Source: Tersicoccus mangrovi (GTDB lineage Bacteria; Actinomycetota; Actinomycetes; Actinomycetales; Micrococcaceae). From it: a DNA stretch of 64,000 bases. The stretch is from the NCBI RefSeq assembly GCF_036881825.1, contig NZ_JBAJMW010000002.1:124001-188000 (forward strand). Direction: 5' to 3'. Positions within the stretch are counted from its first letter, which is position 1; each line of letters starts with the position of its first letter. The notes beneath the pieces are model-generated. The model was not told the origin of the DNA. It searched no databases and saw only the letters and a program-made list of their open reading frames with translations. The translations under genes and the position numbers were made by a program. This document shows positions 50,129 through 59,074 of the stretch, piece by piece.

Positions 50129-50731
50129 TCACACCCCGTCGTACGAGGAGCGCGCTTCCAAGTAGGCCTCCTCGTAGTCGTTGGCGGCAGCGAGGACAGC
50201 GAGAACGCGTTCGCGCAGTTCATCCCGCGGGCACGCGGTGATCTCGACCCACCCGGGGTCCAACGAGCGGGACGAATTCTCGAGCATCAACCTCACGCGG
50301 ATCCGCGTGGGCCGGTCCAGCTCGTAGTCATGGTCGATGGCCTCCAGCACGTGGTGCATCTCCGCCCTGCTCTCGGCGCTGCTGTACCGCAGCACGGCAG
50401 TCGCGCCGTCGAGCCAGCACTCGTCGTTCTCGTCGTCGTCAGACTCCTCCAGACGATCGGTGACGGCCATGAACAGTTGCATGTGTGCAGCCATCGCGGC
50501 CGGGTAGGTCTGATCGTGTTCGTCGAAGGGCAGGGCGAGTGCCCGGTCGACGAGTCGCTCCCGCTCGGCACCGTCTGCCGCGACGGCCTTGCTCATCAAG
50601 TTCATGGCACCGATCGCCAAGGCCTGGCTGTACGGGCCGATCGTGTGATTGGAGGCGTCCCGGACCGCTTCGAGCGCGCGGTGGGGATCGTCGGCGAGGA
50701 AGTCGACGTCGTCGTCCGGAAGATCGGGCAT
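50129..50731 (-). CDS. Hypothetical helical protein
   Basis: A 200-residue acidic protein that reads as all helical (LDGATAVLRYSSAESRAEMH, then HVLEAIDHDYELDRPTRIRV). It has no membrane segment, signal or known motif. A DDDENDE run lies near residue 103. Codon usage is normal for the genome. It is convergent with the NmrA-like gene with a one-base gap between stops. I do not recognise the family. Confidence 0.6.
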   Translation of the reverse strand: MPDLPDDDVDFLADDPHRALEAVRDASNHTIGPYSQALAIGAMNLMSKAVAADGAERERLVDRALALPFDEHDQTYPAAMAAHMQLFMAVTDRLEESDDDENDECWLDGATAVLRYSSAESRAEMHHVLEAIDHDYELDRPTRIRVRLMLENSSRSLDPGWVEITACPRDELRERVLAVLAAANDYEEAYLEARSSYDGV

Positions 50732-50982
50732 GATCCGACCGTAGCGTCCTCCGGTGACAGAAGGCAGCCGACTATCGGCCGACCGGCGAGAGCGGCGTCA
50801 ATCTGCTCGATGATGAGGCCAGCGGCCTCGGCGATCCCACCGCAAGCCCCCTCGTCGACTTCGCTGTCATTGGGCGATGATCATTTCCCACATTCGAATT
50901 GGAACGAGTCGTCAGCTGGTAGCTTGACGTGCGACGATGCCCGACGCGGCGTCACAAGCAACCTCAATAGGGAGCGGTCTCG

Positions 50983-51648
50983 ATGCTGGCTCAAACAATG
51001 TTCGACATCGGCTTCGATAGGGCAGTCGATCACGTCCAGTCCTACTTCAGGAGGACCACCAGCGGCGGACCGTGGTTCACGGGCTCACACTTCGAGTCCT
51101 TCGCGGGAGGCGGTGACCGCTACGAGCCGAACCGGATCACCGCGGAGGATCTCGTGGCGGTCTCGTTCCTGGCTGTGGACATCTCAGGGGATGCCGCTCT
51201 CGCTCTGATCGAGACGCGGAAGGACGAGGTGGCCGTGCTTCTCAGAGCGCTTCCGGTCGATCTGCAGTTCGAAAGGTTGACCAAGGGCAAGTTCAAGTCG
51301 CTCATGTGTGCTCAAGGCAATCCCGCGCAGGCCCTCTGGGATCTGCTGCGCAGTGGGGGCGACAGCTGGGGCATCGGCCCAACCAGGGCCAGCAAGATCA
51401 TGGCGCGAAAGCGGCCACACTTGATTCCCATCTTCGACTCGGTCATGGAAGAGGCCGCCGGATTGAAAGGCGACCGTCATCAATGGACGACCTGGTGGAA
51501 CGAATTTCACGGCCCCGACGGGAACCGTCTGGTAGACCATCTCACCAAGATCCGTCTGGCGTGCGGGAAGAATGACCTGTCACTGCTGCGCGTCCTTGAC
51601 ATCGCGATATGGATGGATCGGCACGGAGCGGCGAAGATGCATGGCTGA
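50983..51648 (+). CDS. DUF6308 family protein
   Basis: A 221-residue protein with the pattern of DUF6308: an N-terminal TSGGPWFTGSHFESFAGGG, RITAEDLVAVSFLAVDISGD, then an HhH-like WGIGPTRASKIMARKRPHLI followed by PIFDSV. The family is found in actinomycetes and is uncharacterised; the hairpin-like element suggests nucleic-acid binding. A TTGACG -35-like hexamer lies 60 bases upstream, and AATAGGGAG precedes the ATG. GC is slightly lower than neighbours. Confidence 0.75.
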   Translation: MLAQTMFDIGFDRAVDHVQSYFRRTTSGGPWFTGSHFESFAGGGDRYEPNRITAEDLVAVSFLAVDISGDAALALIETRKDEVAVLLRALPVDLQFERLTKGKFKSLMCAQGNPAQALWDLLRSGGDSWGIGPTRASKIMARKRPHLIPIFDSVMEEAAGLKGDRHQWTTWWNEFHGPDGNRLVDHLTKIRLACGKNDLSLLRVLDIAIWMDRHGAAKMHG

Positions 51649-51782
51649 GACCACCGCCGGTTGATCGGCGCCGCCCTACCCCTTATTCCCGCTCAGCCAT
51701 GTACTGACAGTGCCTCCCTCTCATCGCCGTCCCGGCGTAGCGTCGACGGCGATACAGGACATCGACGCGGAAGGACACCGCC

Positions 51783-52763
51783 ATGGAGTACACACGACTG
51801 GGATCGTCGGGACTGAAGGTCAGCCGCATCGTGCTCGGCTGCATGAGCTTCGGCACGCCGGGCTCGCAGCTGGATTGGTCGCTGGGCGACGACGCCGCCG
51901 AGCCGATCTTCCGGCAGGCCGTCGAGGCGGGCATCACCTTCTGGGACACCGCCAACATCTACGGGCACGGTTCGTCCGAGGAGATCGTCGGCCGCGCCAT
52001 CGAGAAGTACACCTCCCGCGAGCAGGTGGTCCTCGCGACCAAGCTGTTCTCCCCCATGCACGACGGCCCCGGCGGCCAGGGCCTCTCCCGCAAGGCCGTC
52101 ATGGAGCAGATCGACGCCTCTCTGAAGCGCCTCGGCACCGACTACGTGGATCTCTACCAGATCCACCGGTTCGACCCGAACACGCCCGTCGAGGAGACGA
52201 TGGAGGCGCTGCACGACGTCGTCAAGGCCGGCAAGGTGCGCTACCTCGGCGCCTCCTCGATGTGGGCGTGGCAGTTCGCGAAGCTGCAGTCCGCCGCGTT
52301 CGAGGGCGGTTGGACGCCGTTCGTCTCCATGCAGGACCAGTACAACCTGCTGATGCGCGAGGAGGAGCGGGAGATGTTCGGCCTGCTCGAGGACCAGGGC
52401 GTCGGCTGCATCCCGTGGTCGCCGCTCGCGCAGGGCAAGGTGGCGCGGCCGTGGGGCCAGCAGGGCACCAAGCGTTCCGACGAGGACCGGCAGACCGACA
52501 TGTTCGGCCGGCCCCTGTGGCGCGACGGCGACGAGCAGGTGGTGAACGCCGTCGAGACCATCGCGAAGAACCGCGACGTCTCCATGGCGCAGGTCGCCCT
52601 CGCGTGGGTGCTGCACAACCCCGTCGTCACCGCGCCGATCGTCGGGGCCACCAAGCAGCACCACCTCGAGGACGCCGTCGCGTCCCTGGACCTGGAGCTG
52701 ACCGACGACGAGGTCAGCGCGCTCGAGGAGCACTACGAGATGCGCACCCCGACCTTCTTCTGA
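51783..52763 (+). CDS. Aldo/keto reductase
   Basis: A 326-residue AKR with catalytic Asp and Tyr in FWDTANIYGHGSSEEIVGRA, Lys in VLATKLF, His in YQIHRFDP, and the cofactor segment PIVGATKQHHLEDAV. It reduces aldehydes or ketones with NADPH. It resembles the AKR11/YajO-like group. It is the first of four same-strand genes; the next AKR starts 39 bases later. Confidence 0.9.
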   Translation: MEYTRLGSSGLKVSRIVLGCMSFGTPGSQLDWSLGDDAAEPIFRQAVEAGITFWDTANIYGHGSSEEIVGRAIEKYTSREQVVLATKLFSPMHDGPGGQGLSRKAVMEQIDASLKRLGTDYVDLYQIHRFDPNTPVEETMEALHDVVKAGKVRYLGASSMWAWQFAKLQSAAFEGGWTPFVSMQDQYNLLMREEEREMFGLLEDQGVGCIPWSPLAQGKVARPWGQQGTKRSDEDRQTDMFGRPLWRDGDEQVVNAVETIAKNRDVSMAQVALAWVLHNPVVTAPIVGATKQHHLEDAVASLDLELTDDEVSALEEHYEMRTPTFF

Positions 52764-52802
52764 GCGGCACCGCCCCGAGAGACTCGAAACGCAAGGAGAC
52801 CC

Positions 52803-53819
52803 ATGGACCTCCGACCACTCGGACGCACCGGCGTCCAGGTCAGCCCACTCTGCCTCGGCGCCATGATGTTCGGCCCGTGGGGCAACGACGACCGCGCCGA
52901 CGCCACCCGCATCATCCACCGTGCCCTCGACGCCGGGATCAACTTCGTGGACACCGCCGACGTCTACTCGGCCGGCGTCTCGGAGGAGATCGTGGGCGAG
53001 GCGCTGCAGGGTCGGCGCGACGACGTCGTGCTCGCCACCAAGTTCTTCATGCCGATGGACGACGACGTCAACCACCGGGGCGGCTCGCGCCGCTGGATCA
53101 TGCGCGAGGTGGAGAACTCCCTGCGCCGGCTCAAGACCGATCACCTCGACCTCTACCAGGTGCACCGGCCGAGTGCCGACATCGACGTCGAGGAGACCCT
53201 CGGCGCGCTGACCGACCTCGTGCGGCAGGGCAAGGTCCGCTACCTCGGCTCCTCGTCCTACTCCGGGTCGCAGATCGTGGAGGCGCAGTGGGCGGCTCGG
53301 GAGCGCCACCTCGAGCGGTTCGTCACCGAGCAGCCGCCGTACTCGATCCTGGTCCGGGGCATCGAGGAGGACGTGCTGCCCACCACCCAGCGGTACGGCA
53401 TGGGCACCCTGACCTACAGCCCGCTCTCCGGCGGCTGGTTGTCCGGCCGGTACCGGAAGGATTCCCCCAGCAGCCCGGCGTCGAGCCGTCGGCCGAGTGC
53501 CCGGTTCGACATGAGTGCGCCCGCGAACCAGCGCAAGCTCGACGTCGTCGAGGAGCTCGCGCAGCTGGCCGAGAGCGCGGGCATGAGCCTGATCGAGCTG
53601 TCCATCGCGTTCGTCATCAACCACCCGGGCGTGACGTCGGCGATCGTCGGGCCGCGCACGATGGAGCAGCTGGAGTCCTACCTGCCCGCGGCGGAGATCA
53701 CGCTGACGGACGACGTGCTCGATCGCATCGACGAGATCGTCGCGCCGGGCGTCACGCTCAACCCGGACGACAACAGCTACGGCGACCGGGAGTTGCAGCC
53801 GGCGTCGCGTCGGCGGTGA
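52803..53819 (+). CDS. Aldo/keto reductase
   Basis: A 338-residue AKR with FVDTADVYSAGVSEEIVGEA, VLATKFFMPMDDDVNHRGGS, YQVHRPS and SAIVGPRTMEQLESYLPAAE. All four catalytic residues (Asp, Tyr, Lys, His) are present. It is only moderately similar to the preceding AKR, so the pair is probably not a recent duplication. Its stop overlaps the GTG of the CoA-transferase-like gene. Confidence 0.9.
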   Translation: MDLRPLGRTGVQVSPLCLGAMMFGPWGNDDRADATRIIHRALDAGINFVDTADVYSAGVSEEIVGEALQGRRDDVVLATKFFMPMDDDVNHRGGSRRWIMREVENSLRRLKTDHLDLYQVHRPSADIDVEETLGALTDLVRQGKVRYLGSSSYSGSQIVEAQWAARERHLERFVTEQPPYSILVRGIEEDVLPTTQRYGMGTLTYSPLSGGWLSGRYRKDSPSSPASSRRPSARFDMSAPANQRKLDVVEELAQLAESAGMSLIELSIAFVINHPGVTSAIVGPRTMEQLESYLPAAEITLTDDVLDRIDEIVAPGVTLNPDDNSYGDRELQPASRRR

Positions 53820-54697
53820 GGCCCACCTCCCAGCAAGCTCGTCTGCTCGACGGCGTCACCGTCGTCTCGCTCGCGATCAACCTGCCCGGGCCGTTGGCCG
53901 TCGCGCGGCTGGCAGCGCTCGGGGCAGCGGTGACGAAGGTCGAGCCGCCGTCCGGGGACCCGCTGCGAGGGGCCGCGCCGGACTGGTACGCCGAGCTGCA
54001 CCGGGACGTCACGGTGGTGCCGCTCGACCTGAAGCGGGAGCTCGCTCGCTTGGAGGAGCTGCTCTCCGGAGCCGACGTGCTCGTGACGGCGATGCGCCCG
54101 GACGCGGCCGTGCGGCTCGGACTGCCGGAGCTGGCCGCGCGGGCCGGAGTCGCGCACGTCGAGATCGTGGGACACGACGACGGCCGGCCCGGTCACGACT
54201 TGACTTTCCAGGCCGAGGCCGGGCTGCTGGCTTCGGCCGGCACGGTCGGGAAGGAACAGCCGGAGCCGGCGATGCCGCTGGCTCCCGTCGCCGACCTGCT
54301 CGGCGCCGAACGAGCGGTGTCCGCGACGCTCCTCGCGCTGCGGGTGCGGGAGGCGGGTGCCCCGGCCCACCAGCGCGTCCTCCTCGCCGAGGCGGCGCAC
54401 GACGCGGCCGCCGCCGTCCGGCACGGACTCACCGGTCCCGGTAGCCCGCTCGGTGGCGGCCTGGACCAGTACGGGCTGTACGCGACGGCCGACGGGCACG
54501 TCGCCGTCGCCGCGATCGAGCCGCACTTCGCGGCCCGGCTCGCCGAGCTCGTCGGTTCCACCCGCGATGACCTGACCACGCGGTTCGCGGAGCAGACGTC
54601 GGCGGCGTGGGAGCGGTTCGGCCGCGAGCAGGACCTGCCCATCGTCGCCGTCCACCAGATCTCCCAGCACGATCAACCAACCGAAGGAGACACATGA
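53816..54697 (+). CDS. CaiB/BaiF CoA-transferase family (alpha-methylacyl-CoA racemase-like) protein
   Basis: The 293-residue protein follows the racemase branch: LDGVTVVSLAINLPGPLAVA, RLAALGAAVTKVEPPSGDPL, PGHDLTFQAEAGLLASAG and PLAPVADLLGAERAV. His in GHD and Asp in VADLL match the catalytic His/Asp pair of alpha-methylacyl-CoA racemase. It is shorter than usual (about 360). It starts at GTG overlapping the AKR stop, and its end overlaps the SDR start (ATGA). Confidence 0.8.
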   Translation: MRPTSQQARLLDGVTVVSLAINLPGPLAVARLAALGAAVTKVEPPSGDPLRGAAPDWYAELHRDVTVVPLDLKRELARLEELLSGADVLVTAMRPDAAVRLGLPELAARAGVAHVEIVGHDDGRPGHDLTFQAEAGLLASAGTVGKEQPEPAMPLAPVADLLGAERAVSATLLALRVREAGAPAHQRVLLAEAAHDAAAAVRHGLTGPGSPLGGGLDQYGLYATADGHVAVAAIEPHFAARLAELVGSTRDDLTTRFAEQTSAAWERFGREQDLPIVAVHQISQHDQPTEGDT

Positions 54698-55380
54698 GCA
54701 CCATCGCCATCGTCGGAGCAGGCAAGGGACTCGGCGCCGCCGTCGCCCGGAAGTTCGGATCGCAAGGGTTCGACGTCGCGCTGATCGCGCGCAACCAGGA
54801 GCGGGTCGACGCGCTGGCCGGCCAGCTGCAGGGTGAGGGCATCACCGCCCGCGGGTACACCGCGAACGTGCGGGACCCGCAGTCGCTGATCGCCGCCCTG
54901 GACCAGGCCACGCAGGAGCTGGGCCTGATCGAGGTGCTGCAGTACAGCCCGCTGCCGCAGAAGGAGTTCCTGCGCCCGGTGCTGGAGACCACGGTCGAGG
55001 ACCTCAAGGGCGCCGTCGAGTTCTCGATCTACGGCCCGGTCGCCGCGGCGCATCAGGTGCTGCAGGGCATGCGCACCCTGGGGACGGGCTCGATCCTGTT
55101 CGTCAACGGCGGGTCCGGCGCGAAGCCGAGCTCCGGCGTCGCGGGCACGTCGATCGCGTTCGCGGGTGAGACGGCGTTCGCCGCCATGCTGCACGAGACG
55201 CTGAAGGACGAGAACATCGGCGTCGGGCAGATCATCATCCCGGGCGCGATGGGCGAGGAGGGCTCGACCAAGAGCCCGGCCGCGGTCGCCGAGAAGCTGT
55301 GGCACCTGCACACCCACCACGACGAGTTCCGGGTGTACGCGGAGGAGCTGCCGGGCTCGTGGGAGCCGACGGCCTCCTGA
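54694..55380 (+). CDS. SDR-fold protein lacking the catalytic Tyr/Lys
   Basis: A 228-residue Rossmann protein starting TIAIVGAGKGLGAAVARKFG. The NNAG region reads LQYSPLPQ. The canonical YxxxK is absent: after Ser141, positions 154 and 158 are Ile and Gly. It may bind NAD(P) without classical SDR chemistry. It is the last gene of the coupled AKR-AKR-racemase-SDR operon and is followed by a strong terminator. A damaged copy of its 3' third lies at 61217-61429. Confidence 0.82.
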   Translation: MSTIAIVGAGKGLGAAVARKFGSQGFDVALIARNQERVDALAGQLQGEGITARGYTANVRDPQSLIAALDQATQELGLIEVLQYSPLPQKEFLRPVLETTVEDLKGAVEFSIYGPVAAAHQVLQGMRTLGTGSILFVNGGSGAKPSSGVAGTSIAFAGETAFAAMLHETLKDENIGVGQIIIPGAMGEEGSTKSPAAVAEKLWHLHTHHDEFRVYAEELPGSWEPTAS

Positions 55381-55395
55381 CCGCCTGAGACGCGA

Positions 55396-55430
55396 GCGAG
55401 CCCTGACACCACACCGGTGTCGGGGCTCGC
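55396..55430. terminator. Bidirectional terminator after the SDR-like gene
   Basis: GCGAGCCCTGACACC (55396-55410) pairs with GGTGTCGGGGCTCGC (55416-55430) with a single G-T-type mismatch and a five-base loop. It lies between two convergent genes. Confidence 0.8.
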
Positions 55431-55447
55431 TGCGTTGTCGGAGGCAG

Positions 55448-56230
55448 TCAGCTCGCGAGGAAGGGGACGAGGAGCGCCGCCAGCGCATCCGGGCCCGCGT
55501 CGTGGCCCTGATCCTTGACGACGGAGAACGTGCCGTTCGGCACCGTGCGGGCCACCTCCTCGGCGCCGAAGCGCAGGAAGGCGGGGCTCGCGCCGCCCGC
55601 GATTGCCAGCACCGGCACCGGGATCTCTGCCCACCGCGCCGGCACCGAGCTGTCCCCCATCACGGCGTCGTCGTAGGCGAGGGTGGGAGCCAGAGCCTCC
55701 ATGCCCGCCCAGGCCGGCGAACCGCGCATGCCCGCCACGGCCTCCGGCGGCATCCCCACCCGGCGCAGGAAGGCGGCCACCGCCTCATCGGGCCGGTCCG
55801 CTGCCAGCGCGGCGGTGAGCTCGGCGGTGTACGACGCCGCCCCGGACCGCGCCTGTTCGGGCATGAACGGGGGCTCGAACACGGCGACACGGCTGACCTG
55901 CTCGGGGCCCAGGGCGGCGGCCGCGGCGAGGGCCAGCGCTCCCTCGGACGAGATGCCGACGAGGGCGGCCGGACCGCCGGTCGCGGTGATCAGGGCGGCG
56001 AGGTCCTCGACCTCCCGGTCGACCGCGTACGGCACGGTGTTCGAGCTTCGCCCGCGTCCGCGACGGTCGTAGAGGTGCACGGTCAGCCGGTCCCGCAACT
56101 GCTCGGCCAGCGGCCGCATCGGACCGGACTCGCGGAAGCACATCGCGCCGTCGATGAGCACGACGGACGGGCCGGACCCGGTGGTCTCGTGGTCGATGAC
56201 GGTGCCGTCAGCGGAGATGGTCTGGGACAT
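55448..56230 (-). CDS. Alpha/beta fold hydrolase
   Basis: A 260-residue hydrolase with VVLIDGAMCFRESGPMRPLA, LYDRRGRGRS, and a nucleophile elbow GISSEGALAL in place of GxSxG. The late His is in KDQGHDAGPD. The odd elbow (Glu for the second Gly) recalls a subgroup of small actinobacterial esterase-like proteins of unknown substrate. Its start lies 23 bases inside the AHSA1 gene, so both are coupled to the ArsR operon. Confidence 0.82.
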   Translation of the reverse strand: MSQTISADGTVIDHETTGSGPSVVLIDGAMCFRESGPMRPLAEQLRDRLTVHLYDRRGRGRSSNTVPYAVDREVEDLAALITATGGPAALVGISSEGALALAAAAALGPEQVSRVAVFEPPFMPEQARSGAASYTAELTAALAADRPDEAVAAFLRRVGMPPEAVAGMRGSPAWAGMEALAPTLAYDDAVMGDSSVPARWAEIPVPVLAIAGGASPAFLRFGAEEVARTVPNGTFSVVKDQGHDAGPDALAALLVPFLAS

Positions 56231-56768
56231 CGATGCCTCCCTGGCTCGGCGATCCGTCGCGGACCGCGGTGGTGGTGTCCGTGGCCGGTGTGGGGCCGAG
56301 CAGCGTGTGCAGTTCGTCGAGGGCCGCGCTGAAGCCTCGTTCGACGCCCCGGGCGATGGCGGCGTCGCGGTCCGACGTGGAGTCGTATCGGAGCTCCGCC
56401 GTGAGCAGGGTGCTGCCCCCGGCGGTCGCCAGGGTGAGGGTGGCGAAGGTGGCGGCGAGCGCCGTGGTCACCGCACCGTGCTCGTCGGAGGAGTGCTCGA
56501 CCCAGGAGATCCGCTCCGGAGGCACGATGTCCCGGTACACCGCTCGCATCCAGTGCTCCCGACCATCACTGCTGCGCAGCCGGTAGTGCCAGATTCCCCC
56601 GGGCCGGAAGTCCACGGTGCATTCGACGACAGGACACGACGGCGGCCCCCACCAGCGTCGGAGATGCTCGGCTCGGGACAGGGCCCGGAAGACCTGCTCC
56701 CGAGGCGCCGCGAGATGTCGGGTGAGGACGAGGGCCTTCGGCAGCCGCGTCACCGTGGTCGCCGTCAT
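56208..56768 (-). CDS. SRPBCC / AHSA1 family protein
   Basis: A 186-residue protein with the START-like AHSA1 pattern LVLTRHLAAPREQVFRALSR, AEHLRRWWGPPSCPV, VDFRPGGIWHYRLRSSDGRE and FSAALDELHTLL. Such proteins bind hydrophobic ligands and are often encoded with ArsR regulators, exactly as here. The start overlaps the ArsR stop (ATGA). Confidence 0.88.
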   Translation of the reverse strand: MTATTVTRLPKALVLTRHLAAPREQVFRALSRAEHLRRWWGPPSCPVVECTVDFRPGGIWHYRLRSSDGREHWMRAVYRDIVPPERISWVEHSSDEHGAVTTALAATFATLTLATAGGSTLLTAELRYDSTSDRDAAIARGVERGFSAALDELHTLLGPTPATDTTTAVRDGSPSQGGIDVPDHLR

Positions 56769-57121
56769 CGGTCCTCCTCCGGCATCTCGTCGAGGTAGTC
56801 ATCGAGCCGGTCGAGGCTGGCGGACCAGTGGCGCGTGTGGCGATGAGCCCAGGCCTCCACGCGTTCGAAGGCGCCGGTCTCGAGGTGGCAGTGCCGGCGC
56901 TGCGCCTCGCGACGACGTGAGATGAGGCCGGCACGTTCGAGCACGCTGAGGTGCTTCGAGATCGCCGGGGTGCCGAGTGCGAACCCCGCGGCCAGCTCCG
57001 AGACGGTCGCGTCTCCGCCGCGGAGCCGATCGACCAGGGCGAGGCGCGTCGGGTCGGCCAGGGCCGCGAAGGTCAGCGCGAGGCCGCCACGCTTGTTATT
57101 TCCGCTAATGGAAATTTCCAT
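56765..57121 (-). CDS. ArsR/SmtB family transcriptional regulator
   Basis: A 118-residue winged-helix protein: FAALADPTRLALVDRLRGGD, ATVSELAAGFALGTPAISKH and LSVLERAGLISRRREAQRRH. No metal-binding cysteines are seen, in line with the AHSA1-associated ArsR subgroup. ATG 57121 has no ribosome site, but TACTTT lies about seven bases upstream, so the message is probably leaderless. A perfect palindrome ATGGAAATTTCCAT covers the first codons and may be an operator. Confidence 0.88.
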   Translation of the reverse strand: MEISISGNNKRGGLALTFAALADPTRLALVDRLRGGDATVSELAAGFALGTPAISKHLSVLERAGLISRRREAQRRHCHLETGAFERVEAWAHRHTRHWSASLDRLDDYLDEMPEEDR

Positions 57122-57240
57122 GTGAGTAAAGTAACGACGACGTACCGGCGACGTCAAGCGCAGATCCGCGGTCAAGAACTGGCCGCACGACGCAGCCCCG
57201 ACCGTTCCGCCGGTGCGGTGCACGCGGTACAACAACAGGC

Positions 57241-57891
57241 ATGGAAGCCGATCAGAACCTATCCGACGACGCCGTGCCGACCATCACGCCGATCCTCGTG
57301 GGCGACCTGTTCGTCGGGGAGGACGAGCGGATGCCGATCTACGTGCACGTCATCGACCATCCCGACGGGCGCGTGCTCGTCGACACCGGCCTGACGGCGC
57401 TGCACCCGCTGGTCGCCGACATGGACCCCTACCTGAATCCCCTGGACACGCAGGACGGATTCGACGTGGCCGGCATCGACGTCGTCGTCAACACCCACCT
57501 GCACTTCGACCACTGCGGCGGCAACCACCTCTTCGCCGGCACGCCGATCCACGTGCAGCGACGGGAGCTGGACGACGCACGCAGCCAGGACGACTACACG
57601 ATCCGCGAGTGGGTCGACGCGCGGGGCGTGCAGTATGTGCCGGTGGATGGCGAAGTCGAGCTGCTGCCCGGTACCCGGCTCGTCCCGACGCCGGGCCATA
57701 CGCCGGGGTCGCAGGTGATCGTGGTGGAGACCGGCGGGCGGCCCGTCGTCATCGCCGGGGACACGGCGGTGTTCCACGCCGAGCTCGACGAGCCGAGCAC
57801 GGAGGGGCAGCGGCTGATCCGTGGCCTCGAGCCGGAGCTGGTGTGGCTCGCGCACGCGCACGAACCATGGCGGCCGGCCGCTGAGAGTTGA
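57241..57891 (+). CDS. MBL-fold metallo-hydrolase (AHL lactonase-like)
   Basis: The 216-residue enzyme has the metal motif NTHLHFDHCGGNHLFAGTPI near residue 85, the later PTPGHTPGSQVIVV and AGDTAVF. This layout matches N-acyl homoserine lactonase-like members of the MBL family. A truncated second copy of its centre is found at 62121-62259. It is divergent from the ArsR operon, convergent with the alcohol dehydrogenase gene. Confidence 0.85.
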   Translation: MEADQNLSDDAVPTITPILVGDLFVGEDERMPIYVHVIDHPDGRVLVDTGLTALHPLVADMDPYLNPLDTQDGFDVAGIDVVVNTHLHFDHCGGNHLFAGTPIHVQRRELDDARSQDDYTIREWVDARGVQYVPVDGEVELLPGTRLVPTPGHTPGSQVIVVETGGRPVVIAGDTAVFHAELDEPSTEGQRLIRGLEPELVWLAHAHEPWRPAAES

Positions 57892-57904
57892 ACCGGCTGG
57901 CGCG

Positions 57905-59005
57905 TCAGAACGTGATGATCGGCTTGATCGTCCTCCCGCTCTTCGAGTCCTCGAACGCCTGATTGATCTGATCCAGCGGGTACGTCTGCGTCAGCTTCTC
58001 GATCGGGAACTTCCCCTGCCGCCACAGGTGCACCAGCGTCGGGATGAACTGCTGCGGCACGGCGTCGCCCTCGATGATGGTGCGGAACGACCAGCCCTTC
58101 ATCAGCGAGGAGCCGACCTCGAACGTCACCTCGTCGCCCGGCGCCGGGGCGCCGACCAGTCCCACGCGCCCGTTGATGCCGACCGAGTCGGCGGCCTGAC
58201 GGGTGACCGCGGTGATGCCCGTGGTGTCCAGGGCGACCCGGAAGCCCTCTCCCCCGGTGATCTCCTGCACCCGGGCGCCCAGGTCCTCGGAGCCGGAATT
58301 GATCGTGTGGGTGGCACCGAAGTCGCGGGCCGCCTCCAGCCGGGAGTCGACGAGGTCGATGGCGACGATCGTCGTCGCGCCGATGGCCGCCGCCGCCATC
58401 GCCGCCGCCGACCCGACCGCTCCCGTGCCGAAGATCGCTACCGACTCCCCCGCGCGGACGGCCATCGAGTTCATGATCGCGCCGGCCCCGGTCATCAGCC
58501 CGCAGCCGAGCGGCCCCAGCAGTTCCAGCGGAGCGTCGTCGTCGACCTTGACGACGGAGCGCTCGGCCGCGTTGACGTGGGTCGCGAACGAGGACTGGCC
58601 GAAGAAGTGCGAGGAAACCGCGGTGTCGCCGTCGCGCAGCGCCGTGGAACCGTCGGGCCGGGTGCCCCCGAAGTTGCGCTCGAACATCTCCGCGCAGTAG
58701 GACGAACGGCCCGTCAGGCACTGGGGGCAGACGCCACAGGAGTTGTAGCCGAGCACCACCTTGTCGCCGGGCTTCACCGACCGGACCGCGGAGCCGACCT
58801 CCTCGACGACGCCGGCGCCCTCGTGGCCGAGCACGGCCGGCAGCGGGGTCGGGTAGACCTGGTCGCGGATGATCGCGTCGGTGTGGCACACGCCGGTCGC
58901 GACGATCTTGACGCGCACCTCGGTCGGCCGGAGGTCGTCCAGCTGCAGGGTGGTGACCTCGAACGGCTCGCCCTTGGCCCGGGTGATCGCAGCGGTGATG
59001 TCCAT
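57905..59005 (-). CDS. Zinc-dependent NAD(P) alcohol dehydrogenase (class III-like)
   Basis: The 366-residue medium-chain dehydrogenase has catalytic zinc ligands in GVCHTDAI and LGHEGAGVVEEVG, the four-cysteine structural-zinc lobe CGVCPQCLTGRSSYC, and the NAD fold FGTGAVGSAAAMAAAAIGA. The ending PLDQINQAFEDSKSGRTIKP is typical of aryl-alcohol/benzyl-alcohol-type enzymes. ATG 59005 has AAGGAG upstream. Confidence 0.92.
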   Translation of the reverse strand: MDITAAITRAKGEPFEVTTLQLDDLRPTEVRVKIVATGVCHTDAIIRDQVYPTPLPAVLGHEGAGVVEEVGSAVRSVKPGDKVVLGYNSCGVCPQCLTGRSSYCAEMFERNFGGTRPDGSTALRDGDTAVSSHFFGQSSFATHVNAAERSVVKVDDDAPLELLGPLGCGLMTGAGAIMNSMAVRAGESVAIFGTGAVGSAAAMAAAAIGATTIVAIDLVDSRLEAARDFGATHTINSGSEDLGARVQEITGGEGFRVALDTTGITAVTRQAADSVGINGRVGLVGAPAPGDEVTFEVGSSLMKGWSFRTIIEGDAVPQQFIPTLVHLWRQGKFPIEKLTQTYPLDQINQAFEDSKSGRTIKPIITF

Positions 59006-59074
59006 CGAATGACTCCTTCGTCGTCGTGGCTCACGGGCCGGGCGATGCGCCTCGGCGCCGCCGGCGGTCACCGG

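Noticed and set aside
51710..53815. Very long open frame that could be taken as a 995-residue protein
   Set aside because: It is a shifted register of two aldo-keto reductase genes; only the part from GTG 53816 is real coding sequence.
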